This document shows positions 43,003 to 51,770 of a stretch of DNA of 64,000 nucleotides, piece by piece. The stretch is from assembly GCF_024626525.1 (NCBI RefSeq), contig NZ_JANJGU010000002.1, positions 186,001 through 250,000 of the forward strand, read 5' to 3'. The notes below the pieces were generated by a model. That model ran no database searches and was not told where the DNA came from. It saw only the letters and a list, made by a program, of their open reading frames with translations. Every line of letters starts with the position of its first letter. Position 1 is the stretch's first letter. The DNA is from Lederbergia panacisoli. Its GTDB lineage: Bacteria; Bacillota; Bacilli; Bacillales; Bacillaceae_C. The translations under genes and the position numbers were made by a program.

Positions 43003-43051
43003 ATAAAAAAAACTATCTTATTATTGAAGAAATGCTCAATAATAAGATAGT
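43003..43051 (-). terminator. Terminator of bshC
   Basis: A 16-bp perfect stem ACTATCTTATTATTGA/TCAATAATAAGATAGT with a 7-nt loop, then eight T on the minus strand. Confidence 0.93.
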
Positions 43052-43060
43052 CATAATTGT

Positions 43061-44689
43061 TCATATTTTAATTAATTTATGTGTTCCATCAAAAACATAT
43101 GTTTCGGCCATTAATTGCTGTATAAAGCTTTCGCCCATTTCATTCAAGTAATAATAAATATTCCACACTCTTTCTTGAGGGATGCCGTTTGGCCTTAAAT
43201 GACGTTCAATTCTATTGTATTTGTCCAAAATCGTTTGATGTTTCAATTCAATGGATATATTTGACTTATGCTCCATAAAATTAATTTGATTCAAATGTAT
43301 CGAGAGGTTTTTTCTAGCTAAAGGCAATAATCCTCGATCACTTTCTTCTAATCTTTTGAAAATGGAATGATACTGTTCCTCCATAAAAGTTTTAACGTTA
43401 TCAAGTATACTTTGCAACTCTTTATCCGCCATATTTTCCAAGAACATAGCTTTATTTCGAGCGACTCCATTTTTAAGGATATCATCAATAGACAGCTCCA
43501 AATCGTTTATATCCCGTTCTACAGCAGCCTCAAGAAATGTCATATTCATTCTTGGAATAATAGGGGGCATTTTATTTCCTAAAATGTCGAAAGCTTGTTT
43601 CAACTCACCCCAGTAAGCGATTTCACCTGGTCCAGCTATGAAGGCCAGTGTAGGAAATAGCCACTCTTGCATTAATGGTCTCGTAACTACATTATTACTG
43701 AATTTCTCGGGATATTGCTGTAATAATTCAAGCACATTTTCCTTATCTAACTGAAGTTGGGCTTTCTTCGATAAAAAGCAATTACTTACAGGATCATAGT
43801 CCAATAAAATTCGTTCATTATGTAAGTAATAGAATAAATTGGCGGCATTTTCATCCATCTCAATTGCCTTTTTAAAACCGTTATTCCCAATCTCTTCCTG
43901 TTGTCTTAATACAGCTTGCGTAATCTCTACATTTTGTTCGATTATGTTAGAAAAGAATGGCTCTTCCAAAAGTCGTAAACCCGGGTCAGCCGAATCTATA
44001 ATGAGCAAACCGTAATCTTTAAAAAGGGTCATTACGATAAATGAAAAAATATCAGTAATAGAATCGTACTTCATGGTTGCGGTGTGTAATGTAGATAATA
44101 ATTCCTTCGTATTTTCCTTTTCGCCAAAATGCATGAAAACTGTATCAATCCAGTGGTGCATATCGTCTTTATTATAGTAAATATGTGAGGTCATTCTTTT
44201 CTCATCGTTATTGCCTGAAAAGGAAATCTTTTTTAATGAATGTCCAGCTTCTGCATAGATATGATTGATTTCGAGAAAATCATGGTCTTCCCCTGCAATC
44301 CAAAAAATAGGAACGACTGGTTTATTTAGCTTATGTTCCTGCTCCTCAGCAAGCTTTATAATTGAGATAATTTTATGTATTGTGTAAAGCGGGCCGGTTA
44401 ATAAACCAGCTTGCTGTCCGCCAATGACAACAACCGATTGCTCACTTTTCAACTTATCTATTGATTGCTTTGTCTTTTCCGATTGCGGAAATTTCATCAT
44501 ATAATTCTCGATTACTCTTGCAATACCAGCTCTATCTATATTTTTTGTCATGAGATCGCGATATCGCTTTTCGTAAACACTGTTCTCCGTTATATCGTAA
44601 TGAAAAAAACCTTTTACAGGTTCTTTTTGTTCTATATAAAGAGAAGCAAAGTCGTTCGTCGCTGGAATGACTATGCTTTCAAATTTCAT
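43061..44689 (-). CDS. bshC: Bacillithiol biosynthesis cysteine-adding enzyme
   Basis: BshC (YllA) adds cysteine to GlcN-malate in the last step of bacillithiol synthesis. The 542-aa protein has a Rossmann-like core with the motifs VVIGGQQAGLLTGPLYT and AGEDHDFLEINHI, followed by a C-terminal coiled coil (~425-500). Lies between panE/DUF3397 and mraZ, as in B. subtilis relatives. Confidence 0.96.
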   Translation of the reverse strand: MKFESIVIPATNDFASLYIEQKEPVKGFFHYDITENSVYEKRYRDLMTKNIDRAGIARVIENYMMKFPQSEKTKQSIDKLKSEQSVVVIGGQQAGLLTGPLYTIHKIISIIKLAEEQEHKLNKPVVPIFWIAGEDHDFLEINHIYAEAGHSLKKISFSGNNDEKRMTSHIYYNKDDMHHWIDTVFMHFGEKENTKELLSTLHTATMKYDSITDIFSFIVMTLFKDYGLLIIDSADPGLRLLEEPFFSNIIEQNVEITQAVLRQQEEIGNNGFKKAIEMDENAANLFYYLHNERILLDYDPVSNCFLSKKAQLQLDKENVLELLQQYPEKFSNNVVTRPLMQEWLFPTLAFIAGPGEIAYWGELKQAFDILGNKMPPIIPRMNMTFLEAAVERDINDLELSIDDILKNGVARNKAMFLENMADKELQSILDNVKTFMEEQYHSIFKRLEESDRGLLPLARKNLSIHLNQINFMEHKSNISIELKHQTILDKYNRIERHLRPNGIPQERVWNIYYYLNEMGESFIQQLMAETYVFDGTHKLIKI

Positions 44690-44774
44690 AAGCCGTACTT
44701 CCTTTCTGTATTTTCTAAGCGTTAGTATAGCAAAATCTGAAAAGAAAAGATATTATGTTGTTTTAAAAAAATAT

Positions 44775-45170
44775 TCAATTGAACATTACAGCTTCAATTG
44801 CGCGTGAAGCTGCGCCGTACAAAAGCAAGCCTATGTATACGACTGAAAACAATAAGAAATTTAGTCTCCAAAACCCTTGAAATACTTTCCCATAATCTAT
44901 TTCTTCCTTAACTTTCCAATAAATATATGTAAATACTATTGCTGTTAATAAAATAAATAGAATAATCATCCAAAGGAAAGATTTAGACCAAATGACTAAA
45001 ATTAAATAATGAACCGAAAAAATTAATATAAATGTAGTTATGTTGATGGCTGCACTTTTAGCCTTTTGGTGGCTTTTAGTCCATTGTTTCATGATGAAAA
45101 ATACTAGAGCATATAGAAGCACAGGCAGTATAATAAAAAGCGCCGCCAGTGAGGACAAAAAAACTAACAT
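44775..45170 (-). CDS. DUF3397 membrane protein
   Basis: A 131-aa protein with four predicted membrane segments. Its ATG shares one base with the panE stop (TAATG). Families of this type are usually found beside panE/bshC in Bacillaceae; no function is known. Confidence 0.85.
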   Translation of the reverse strand: MLVFLSSLAALFIILPVLLYALVFFIMKQWTKSHQKAKSAAINITTFILIFSVHYLILVIWSKSFLWMIILFILLTAIVFTYIYWKVKEEIDYGKVFQGFWRLNFLLFSVVYIGLLLYGAASRAIEAVMFN

Positions 45171-46069
45171 TATTCCCTTAATCCCCCTTCTAATTCCTTC
45201 CCTTTTATCATGTTGAATACCAATTTTGTGAAGGGTAAAGCATGTCCTTTTTTATTTCCTTGCTCAATAATGTATCCTAAAATTGCGTCTATTTCCGTTT
45301 TTCTTCCGTCTTTCAAATCTTTTAGGGTCGAAGAAGTATTTTCCTTAGTTTTTTGGCAAATCGCTTCCACTTCATGCAATGAATCTTCTTTATTCATTTC
45401 TGGAAAAAGTGGCATGATTTCATTAAATAACATTAAGAAGCATTTATAGTAATACGGATTTTCAATAAGCCTTCCATTTTGGACATTAAAGATGGCCGTA
45501 AGAGAATTAATTAAAGCATTGGCAATTAGTTTAGAATAAAGGATATTTTTATAGTTTTTTTGAATTTGAAAGGGAAAATATTGTTTGTTCATGTTTGGGA
45601 ATTTTTCAAAATCGTGATGTAGTCCTCGAAAAATGGCGATATTTGTTTTTCCAATGCCCGTATGCCGAATGGTCCCATAATCAATTCTTAGTACTCCATG
45701 TTCAACGGTCCCCACATAAATAGAATGATGGGGCAAAGTATCAAGCAGCTGCAAATGCCCCATGCCGTTCTGGATAAAAAGAAGTGGTATATGTGTAGGT
45801 ATCATATGAAATACTTGTTCCAAAGAGTTAAGATCATATTGTTTCACGGCTACAACAATAAAATCCTGATCTGTAACTTTTTCAAATTCCTCATTTCCTT
45901 TTACTGCATATTTGCTTTCAGTATTTTCACGTATTAATGTAATGCCTTGATTATTTAATGCCATTGCCTGATTTTTCGTTTTAGTAAATATGGTTACATC
46001 ATGATAAGGGCTAAAATAAGCCCCAAAAAGAAGTCCTACAGCGCCGCCGCCAATTATTCCAATTTTCAC
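45170..46069 (-). CDS. panE: 2-dehydropantoate 2-reductase
   Basis: NADPH-dependent ketopantoate reduction to pantoate for pantothenate and CoA. The 299-aa protein has the Rossmann motif IGIIGGGAVGLLFGAYF and the catalytic-lysine region SKLIANALINSLTA. Start is GTG with AGGTGAT upstream. Some Bacilli have two paralogues; which reaction dominates cannot be told. Confidence 0.9.
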   Translation of the reverse strand: MKIGIIGGGAVGLLFGAYFSPYHDVTIFTKTKNQAMALNNQGITLIRENTESKYAVKGNEEFEKVTDQDFIVVAVKQYDLNSLEQVFHMIPTHIPLLFIQNGMGHLQLLDTLPHHSIYVGTVEHGVLRIDYGTIRHTGIGKTNIAIFRGLHHDFEKFPNMNKQYFPFQIQKNYKNILYSKLIANALINSLTAIFNVQNGRLIENPYYYKCFLMLFNEIMPLFPEMNKEDSLHEVEAICQKTKENTSSTLKDLKDGRKTEIDAILGYIIEQGNKKGHALPFTKLVFNMIKGKELEGGLRE

Positions 46070-46139
46070 ATCATCACCTAGTAATTGTTTATATAGGACT
46101 ATTGTAGCAAAGTTCTTGCATTCTGGGTATTTTAAATAA

Positions 46140-47672
46140 TCAGACAGGAAAAACTGGGTGCTTGCGTCTCATTTCCGGGATTTCTTTCGTCTCATAAAGA
46201 GTAAATCTAGAGATGAGTACCTCTCTTAATTCATGTGCTGCTACTATCTCATCTACGATTAATTCAGATGCCAGTTTATAAATATCAATATGTTCTTTAT
46301 ATTCATCTTGTTTATTTTTAATAAATTCTGTTCGTTCATTGGGATTATCAATTTCGATAATCTTATTGGAATACACAGCATTGACGGCTGCTTCCGGGCC
46401 CATCACCGCAATTTGGGCTGTTGGCAATGCAATGCAACAATCAGGTTCAAATGCTGGACCAGCCATCGCATACAGGCCTGCACCATATGCCTTCCTAACA
46501 ATGACAGATATTTTGGGAACTGTTGCAGAGCTCATCGCTGCAATAAGCTTTGCCCCATGTCTTATAATCCCCCCACGCTCCACCTTTGTTCCTATCATAA
46601 ATCCAGGTACATCGGCAAGAAAAAGGAGTGGTATATGAAAGGCGTCACATAATTGAATAAACCTTGCTCCTTTGTCAGCGGAGTCAATAAAGAGGACTCC
46701 ACCTTTTACTTTGGGTTGATTAGCAATAATGCCAATCACTCTGCCACCTATTCTTGCCAAACCAGTAATCAGTTCCGGTGCGAAAAGTTTCTTGATTTCA
46801 AAAAAACTACCCCCATCTACGAGCGCATTAATGCCTTCATACATATCAAAAGGGATATTTTGGTTTAAAGGTATAATAGCATCAAGCGGTCTTCCTTGAT
46901 CAGGATGTTTAACTATTCCTTTTTCTGTTTTTTCTTGATAATTTGCAGGGAAATAAGAAAGATACCTTTTAGCTGCTACAATGGCTTCTTCTTCTGTTTC
47001 TACTAAAATATCACCACAACCGCTTATGGAACAATGCATTCGAGCTCCGCCCATTTCTTCTAATGTAACCTTTTCACCTATAACTTTTTCGGCCATTCGC
47101 GGCGAGCCTAAATACATGGAAGCATTATTCTCAACCATAATGACACAATCGCAAAATGCTGGAATGTAAGCACCCCCTGCTGCAGATGGACCAAATAAAA
47201 TACAAACTTGAGGGATCATCCCCGATAATTTTACTTGATTATGAAAAATCCTTCCTGCTCCTCGGCGATTTGGGAACATGTCAAGTTGATCGGTTATCCT
47301 TGCACCCGCAGAATCAACTAAATATAATAGAGGCACCTTTAATTTTTCTGCTGTTTCTTGGATGCGGATGATTTTTTCGACTGTTCTTTCACCCCACGAC
47401 CCTGCTTTGACGGTAGAATCATTAGCCATCACGCAAACAGTTTGAGCATTCACTTTTCCGATTGCTGTCACAACGCCATCTGCGGGAAGATCATTTGAAT
47501 TAAAATTGGCAAACAGACCGTCTTCTTCATAAACTCCACCTTCAAAAAGAAGGGAAAGCCGCTCTCTTACAAATAGCTTATTTTGAAGCTTTAATTTTTC
47601 ATGATATTTTTCTTTTCCCCCTTTAAAAACCAACCTACGTCTCTCATCCAGCCTTTCAAAATCAGAAGACAA
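46140..47672 (-). CDS. Acyl-CoA carboxylase, carboxyltransferase beta subunit
   Basis: A 510-aa biotin-dependent carboxyltransferase of the propionyl/methylcrotonyl/acetyl-CoA type. Two crotonase-like halves are visible, with oxyanion-hole glycines in GPSAAGGAYIPAF and RKAYGAGLYAM. Start TTG behind AAAGGAGG. The substrate cannot be set from sequence alone. It lies upstream of panE; a biotin carrier gene lies 612 bp upstream, separated by a repeat element. No biotin carboxylase is in the window, so it must borrow one. Confidence 0.88.
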   Translation of the reverse strand: MSSDFERLDERRRLVFKGGKEKYHEKLKLQNKLFVRERLSLLFEGGVYEEDGLFANFNSNDLPADGVVTAIGKVNAQTVCVMANDSTVKAGSWGERTVEKIIRIQETAEKLKVPLLYLVDSAGARITDQLDMFPNRRGAGRIFHNQVKLSGMIPQVCILFGPSAAGGAYIPAFCDCVIMVENNASMYLGSPRMAEKVIGEKVTLEEMGGARMHCSISGCGDILVETEEEAIVAAKRYLSYFPANYQEKTEKGIVKHPDQGRPLDAIIPLNQNIPFDMYEGINALVDGGSFFEIKKLFAPELITGLARIGGRVIGIIANQPKVKGGVLFIDSADKGARFIQLCDAFHIPLLFLADVPGFMIGTKVERGGIIRHGAKLIAAMSSATVPKISVIVRKAYGAGLYAMAGPAFEPDCCIALPTAQIAVMGPEAAVNAVYSNKIIEIDNPNERTEFIKNKQDEYKEHIDIYKLASELIVDEIVAAHELREVLISRFTLYETKEIPEMRRKHPVFPV

Positions 47673-47754
47673 TGTATGACCTCCTTTTTATAAAAGAATT
47701 GCCTTATTCTGTATTGAGTGAAATAAATAATCTACATACATCACGTCTGCCTGT

Positions 47755-47949
47755 TACCGTTGATTTCCGTTCCAGGCGGACGCGTTCCGGGGGGCGTGCG
47801 GTGAGCCTCCTCGGTCGCTACGCGCCCTGCGGGGTCTCACCTGACACGCTAATCCCCCGACGGACAGGACGTCCTAGTGTCGGCGTTGGCCACAGGACGT
47901 GGCCGTCTTTAGCCGACCTGGAATCGCCGCCTGGAACGTAGATCAACTG
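47755..47949 (+). repeat. GC-rich MITE-like element, copy 3, with 60-bp insert
   Basis: About 195 bp with terminal inverted repeats: GTTGATTTCCGTTCCAGGCGG at the left, CCGCCTGGAACGTAGATCAAC at the right (19 of 21 matches). Insert at 47859-47918 is identical to 24677-24736. Same orientation as copy 1. It separates the carboxyltransferase gene from the biotin-carrier gene. Confidence 0.9.
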
Positions 47950-47980
47950 AGATATTTTTTCGCTCATAGGTATGAGAATT

Positions 47981-48170
47981 CATAGGCGGAGAATTTCCTG
48001 CTATTGTATATAAACCAGCTAAAGAAGCAGATATAAGCGGAGAAATTCCGATTAACTGCTCTAAATATGACAAAATCCAAAGATTTGGATGATATAAACG
48101 GAAAAACTTCCTTTATTTTCAAGGAAATATGGGTATTTCCTAATTTAAACGGAATTTATCCGTTTATTTT
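47981..48170. repeat. Array of four degenerate palindromic motifs
   Basis: Four copies of a TAARCGGARAAWTTCC-like word at ~47981-48001, 48030-48055, 48091-48117 and 48142-48170, spaced about 51-61 bp. The last is the best palindrome (TAAACGGA...TCCGTTTA). No ORF lies in this part of the 612-bp gap. Confidence 0.6.
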
Positions 48171-48284
48171 TCGAATAGAGTGAAATCAACATTCAGTTAT
48201 AACAGAGCTGAAGCTTCTTTTGGCGGCCTTTTATTGAAAAGACTTTGATGAAATACAAAATCATAATACCGATAGTCTATATCA

Positions 48285-48497
48285 TCATTCCAACACTAAA
48301 AGGATATCTCCTTCATTAACAAAATCATCTTCTTTGACTTTTATTTCTTTTATTTTTCCAGGTTCCATCGTTTCAATCGGAATTTCCATTTTCATTGATT
48401 CTAGGACCATTAATTCCTGTCCTTTTGAAACTTCTTCGCCAACTGTGGAAATAACCCTTAAAACGATACCAGTGATCGGTGATTCGATTGTTTTCAT
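48285..48497 (-). CDS. Biotin carboxyl carrier / biotinyl-lipoyl domain protein
   Basis: A 70-aa single biotinyl domain with the biotin-accepting lysine in LESMKMEIP (Lys35). Ends in ILLVLE as in free-standing carriers such as YngHB. Likely partner of the carboxyltransferase downstream. Confidence 0.9.
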   Translation of the reverse strand: MKTIESPITGIVLRVISTVGEEVSKGQELMVLESMKMEIPIETMEPGKIKEIKVKEDDFVNEGDILLVLE

Positions 48498-48680
48498 TTA
48501 ACATTAGCCTCCCTATCCCATTTGTCTATACATTTCATCCCTGAATAAATTTGTGCTTTGTTATATAATATTGTTTAAGGTTATGCATCATGATTGTTGC
48601 ATTTTTTCTACTAATATTGATTGCTTTCAAAGTTTCAAATTGCCTTATATCAATAAATAATACGTAAGGGGGAGCTTATA

Positions 48681-49154
48681 ATGACTGCCAAGGTTGTAAA
48701 GTTAAAAATAAACTATAAAACAATGGAAGAATTTAAAAAGTTTAAAGAATATGGTGCTCAGGAACTTTCTATGTTGGAGGATTTAGAAGCGAATATGATT
48801 GAGGATGATTCCCATTCGCCTTTTTACGGCATATATTTTGGTGATAAGCTCGTCGCCCGAATGAGCCTTTATCGAAGGGATTCTCGTTTCGATCAATATT
48901 TTGAACCACCACAAGATTATTTAGAAATATGGAAGCTCGAAGTACTGCCAGGATATCAAAATAAAAGATATGGACAAAAACTAATTGATTATGCGAAGAG
49001 CTATAATATGCCAATCAAAACAAATCCGCGTATGAATTCTCGGGAGTTTTTCGAAAAGCTGGGATTCAAGCCGGTCACGTATGAAGTGGACCGGGACCTG
49101 GGAGAGAACCCGCTTGTCTGGTACCCAGCTGGAGTTTCGGAGCAGAAACATTAA
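48681..49154 (+). CDS. ylbP: GNAT N-acetyltransferase YlbP
   Basis: A 157-aa GNAT-fold protein; acetyl-CoA motif LEVLPGYQNKRYGQKLIDYA. Substrate unknown. SD AAGGGGGAG. Conserved at this place in the ylb cluster. Divergent from the biotin-carrier gene. Confidence 0.92.
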   Translation: MTAKVVKLKINYKTMEEFKKFKEYGAQELSMLEDLEANMIEDDSHSPFYGIYFGDKLVARMSLYRRDSRFDQYFEPPQDYLEIWKLEVLPGYQNKRYGQKLIDYAKSYNMPIKTNPRMNSREFFEKLGFKPVTYEVDRDLGENPLVWYPAGVSEQKH

Positions 49155-49259
49155 ATTAGATCTTTTATCCTAAAGATAAACTTAAAAAAATTGAATCTAT
49201 TTTTCTGTATATCCGTATAATGATTTGTAGCAATTATTTTTTCATCAGGAGGTTTTTAT

Positions 49260-49706
49260 TTGAAACGAACAGGGGAAATTACATTAGGTATTATCGGGAT
49301 CATTTTAAGTGCGCTAACGGCATTAATGGGAATGTTATTTATGTTTGCTGGCAAATCAGAAGATATGATACCAATATTGGAAGAATCCTTGAACGATCCT
49401 ACAATCAATTCAGAAGGTATAGATTTAAATATCATTCTTAATATGATGTCAACCGCTGGATCGGCATTAATAATTGCAGCTATCCTTGGGGTTGTTTTAG
49501 GTCTAATCGGGGTGATTGCTATCAAAGGAAATAAAAAACCTAAGCTTGCCGGATTGATGTTTATTATTGGTGCCGTATTAATCGGTGTCATAACAATCGG
49601 CTTCGGATTCTTACCTGCTTTACTCTTCCTTATTGCAGGAATTATGTGTTTTGCCAGAAAGCCATCACTGCCTCCACCAAGTGATGAACAGTTGGAAAAT
49701 ATTTAA
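49260..49706 (+). CDS. DUF4064-type membrane protein
   Basis: A 148-aa protein with a GEITLGIIGIILSAL start, an extracellular loop and three further hydrophobic segments, with a C-terminal tail PSLPPPSDEQ. TTG start with AGGAGG seven bases upstream. TATAAT at 49216-49221 may be its -10. Function unknown; not in this position in B. subtilis. Confidence 0.8.
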   Translation: MKRTGEITLGIIGIILSALTALMGMLFMFAGKSEDMIPILEESLNDPTINSEGIDLNIILNMMSTAGSALIIAAILGVVLGLIGVIAIKGNKKPKLAGLMFIIGAVLIGVITIGFGFLPALLFLIAGIMCFARKPSLPPPSDEQLENI

Positions 49707-49721
49707 GTTACTTCTAATTTC

Positions 49722-49750
49722 AAAGAGCCGTGAAACGACACGGCTCTTTC
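49722..49750. terminator. Bidirectional terminator
   Basis: AAAGAGCCGTG/CACGGCTCTTT hairpin shared by convergent DUF4064 and ylbO genes. Confidence 0.9.
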
Positions 49751-49757
49751 TCCTGAA

Positions 49758-50330
49758 TTAAAAAGGTACTTTAATTTTCTCTGCATCTGTTAATTCCCCC
49801 GCCATTTTCCTAGCTTTATCCAAAAGAGTGATGAGAGAACGATATTCATCCTTTAATTGATTAAATTCTTTTTTCATATCAGTAAATGCTCTCACAGCCT
49901 CTTCCTTATCAGCTTTTTGCAACATAATCTCATTATTCAGTCGATTGTTCTCTTGCTTATATTTTTCGATCGCAGCAAGTTCATTCTCGAGCTTTTGAAA
50001 AAAATGAATGGCATCTGAAAGAATAACCGAGTCATTCATACTTGTTTTTTCTTCTTTAAAATCTTGTTGAACGTATTCTACGGTCTCTACATTTTTTTCT
50101 TTTTTATTTTCATTCCTTTGCTTTTTTGCTAGCTCTATTCCTTCTTTATATTTTTTTCGAATATTAGAATTCCATCGAAAACCGCATGCTGCAGCTGTTC
50201 TTTTCAATTTTCTTCCTGCTTCCTCAAAAGCCTGAAGTTGTGTGCTTCCTTCTCTTATATAGGCAAGCACCAATTCCGCAAGCACTAAATCCTCATCAGA
50301 AGTCCAAGCATCCTGCCGTGCAGCTGTCAT
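49758..50330 (-). CDS. ylbO: RsfA-family transcriptional regulator YlbO
   Basis: A 190-aa protein with an N-terminal Myb/SANT-like domain ([18 protein letters not shown]...AACGFRWNS) and a C-terminal coiled coil (~100-175), as in RsfA, the forespore regulator. A CATATACT word at 50354-50361 may be a sporulation -10. Target genes unknown. Confidence 0.9.
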   Translation of the reverse strand: MTAARQDAWTSDEDLVLAELVLAYIREGSTQLQAFEEAGRKLKRTAAACGFRWNSNIRKKYKEGIELAKKQRNENKKEKNVETVEYVQQDFKEEKTSMNDSVILSDAIHFFQKLENELAAIEKYKQENNRLNNEIMLQKADKEEAVRAFTDMKKEFNQLKDEYRSLITLLDKARKMAGELTDAEKIKVPF

Positions 50331-50405
50331 TGTATCACCCCTATTTTTTTCTAAGTATATGCAGATATAAGGGTAGATAGAATCCGGCTCTAGTAAATTA
50401 ATAGT

Positions 50406-50440
50406 AAAAGCGTGAAGAGTTTAAACTCTTCACGCTTTTT
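50406..50440. terminator. Terminator of rpmF
   Basis: Perfect 26-bp palindrome GCGTGAAGAGTTTAAACTCTTCACGC (13-bp arms), flanked by A and T runs. Confidence 0.93.
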
Positions 50441-50447
50441 TAGGTGT

Positions 50448-50618
50448 TTATTTAGCTACTTCTTTTCCTTTATACGTTCCACACTCTTTGCAAACACGGT
50501 GTGCAAGTTTCATTTCTCCACAGTTCGGGCAAGCTACCATTCCTGGGACCTGTAATTTAAAATGAGTGCGGCGTTTTCTTTTAACAGTTTTGGATGTTCT
50601 TCTAGCTGGTACGGCCAT
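50448..50618 (-). CDS. rpmF: 50S ribosomal protein L32
   Basis: A 56-aa protein read directly from the sequence ([19 protein letters not shown] start). Two CxxC pairs (ACPNCG and VCKECG) form the zinc ribbon, so this is the zinc-binding C+ form. SD GGAGG in AAGGAGGTGG. Co-transcribed with ylbN. Confidence 0.98.
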   Translation of the reverse strand: MAVPARRTSKTVKRKRRTHFKLQVPGMVACPNCGEMKLAHRVCKECGTYKGKEVAK

Positions 50619-50651
50619 TCTTCCCACCTCCTTAAAAGATTGAAATATTAT

Positions 50652-51194
50652 TTACTCTTTTTTATCTTTCAATAATGCTGCGAGACCAGCAAGACGGGGA
50701 TCTACCTTTGGTCTTTGCTGTTCAAGTTTAAACTGATCTTCCGTCATGACTTCCCAATCTTGCCCTGATTGAAGTTTTTCCTTATTTTTCGCATCTTCAC
50801 AGAATACCTGCATCGGAATTTCTAATAATATCAGTTCTTCAATAACGGGAATTAAGTCTACAACACCTTCATCTGGCCCATGAATGTCCTCTTCTTCTCC
50901 AGGAGAATATTCAAATCCAAGCGGTTTTAATATAAATGTTTCCGTTGAGTGAATATCGATTGGATATGTAACATCTACAAGCGTACGGGAACATGGTAAT
51001 ATTAAATGTCCTGTCAAATGAAGCTGAAACACAACCTTCTGTGAATCAACATGTGCTGTACCTGTTACATGTATAGGCGATGCATCCCTAATTTCTGCAT
51101 CCCTATGTTTGAGATCCTTTGAAACATCGACTTTTTTGTCTATTTCTAGTTCAACATCACGTAAATTTTGTAGTTGTAAAACTGTCCATCTCAT
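50652..51194 (-). CDS. ylbN: DUF177 (YceD) protein YlbN
   Basis: A 180-aa DUF177 protein, always beside rpmF; linked to 23S rRNA in plants and some bacteria, but its Bacillus role is unsettled. Motif LPCSRTLVDVTYPI with the family's Cys and a C-terminal LAGLAALLK. Start ATG 51194 behind GAGGTG rather than the in-frame GTG 51203. Confidence 0.93.
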   Translation of the reverse strand: MRWTVLQLQNLRDVELEIDKKVDVSKDLKHRDAEIRDASPIHVTGTAHVDSQKVVFQLHLTGHLILPCSRTLVDVTYPIDIHSTETFILKPLGFEYSPGEEEDIHGPDEGVVDLIPVIEELILLEIPMQVFCEDAKNKEKLQSGQDWEVMTEDQFKLEQQRPKVDPRLAGLAALLKDKKE

Positions 51195-51221
51195 CTTGAT
51201 CACCTCTAGGCAACAAAAGTA

Positions 51222-51250
51222 ATTATAGCTTTCACTTATATGTTTGTCAA
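51222..51250 (-). promoter_or_regulatory. Sigma-A promoter of ylbN-rpmF
   Basis: Consensus TTGACA (51245-51250), 17 bp, TATAAT (51222-51227). As expected for a ribosomal-protein operon. Confidence 0.93.
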
Positions 51251-51362
51251 TAAATTACGTAAATGTGGTAAATAAATTATCACTTCTTTACGTAATTTTA
51301 TCTTCTTTATATTATACGTATTTTCTATTCTAATACTTCGAGAACTTTTCGGGCGGGTATCT

Positions 51363-51390
51363 ATACTTGAACAATTCGTCTGCATACACT
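51363..51390 (+). promoter_or_regulatory. Sigma-E-like promoter of the His-rich gene
   Basis: ATA (51363-51365), a 17-bp gap and CATACACT (51383-51390), a full match to the sigma-E -10 CATACAnT. The -35 is only a partial match. It also resembles sigma-K (AC, N16, CATA). Confidence 0.65.
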
Positions 51391-51420
51391 GTAAGAGTAA
51401 TCAAACATGGGGGTGAAAAT

Positions 51421-51645
51421 TTGAAGAGTTCAAGACAAATCCCTATCGTATTTCCTAATCCAGTAGGATATCCGGTATATCCAACCTACGGTTATCCTGG
51501 TTACCCTATTAATGTTGGGTTTAATCCTGGATATCACTCTGGCTATTATGGTCATCACGGATATCATGGCCACCACGGGCACCATTGGAATCATGGCCAT
51601 CATCACGGACATCATCATGGGCATCATCATGGGCATCGTGAATAA
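51421..51645 (+). CDS. Small His/Tyr/Gly-rich protein, possible spore-coat component
   Basis: I do not recognise the family. TTG start 51421 behind GGGGGTG gives 74 aa; 19 are His. The N-half is Pro/Tyr-rich (PVGYPVYPTYGYPGYP), and the C-half is a GYHGHHGHH-like repeat ending in three HHHG units. No signal peptide or membrane segment. Low complexity plus a mother-cell promoter suggests a coat or crust protein or a metal store. Lies between ylbN and tmcAL where B. subtilis has no such gene. Confidence 0.75.
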   Translation: MKSSRQIPIVFPNPVGYPVYPTYGYPGYPINVGFNPGYHSGYYGHHGYHGHHGHHWNHGHHHGHHHGHHHGHRE

Positions 51646-51770
51646 TCACATTGAAACGGGGGCAATGCCCCTATTTCTTATTCCAGGCAGCTATTTTCAA
51701 TTTATATATTTTCAAGTATGATGTGAATGAATCAACTACAAGTTCTTTGTAGCAATTGGAGGATTAACAA

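Noticed and set aside
46290-46652. Two overlapping ORFs antisense to the carboxyltransferase
   Set aside because: Shadow frames, mutually overlapping, without start signals.
47672-47941. 89-residue ORF running into repeat copy 3
   Set aside because: Its C-half is translation of the GC-rich non-coding element, it has no SD, and the frame is not kept in the other copies.
47981-48170. CRISPR array
   Set aside because: Units are degenerate, only four, with palindromic cores and no uniform spacers; no cas genes are in the window.
51430-51636. Met-rich ORF antisense to the His-rich gene
   Set aside because: It is the mirror of His codons (CAT/CAC read as ATG); no promoter or SD.
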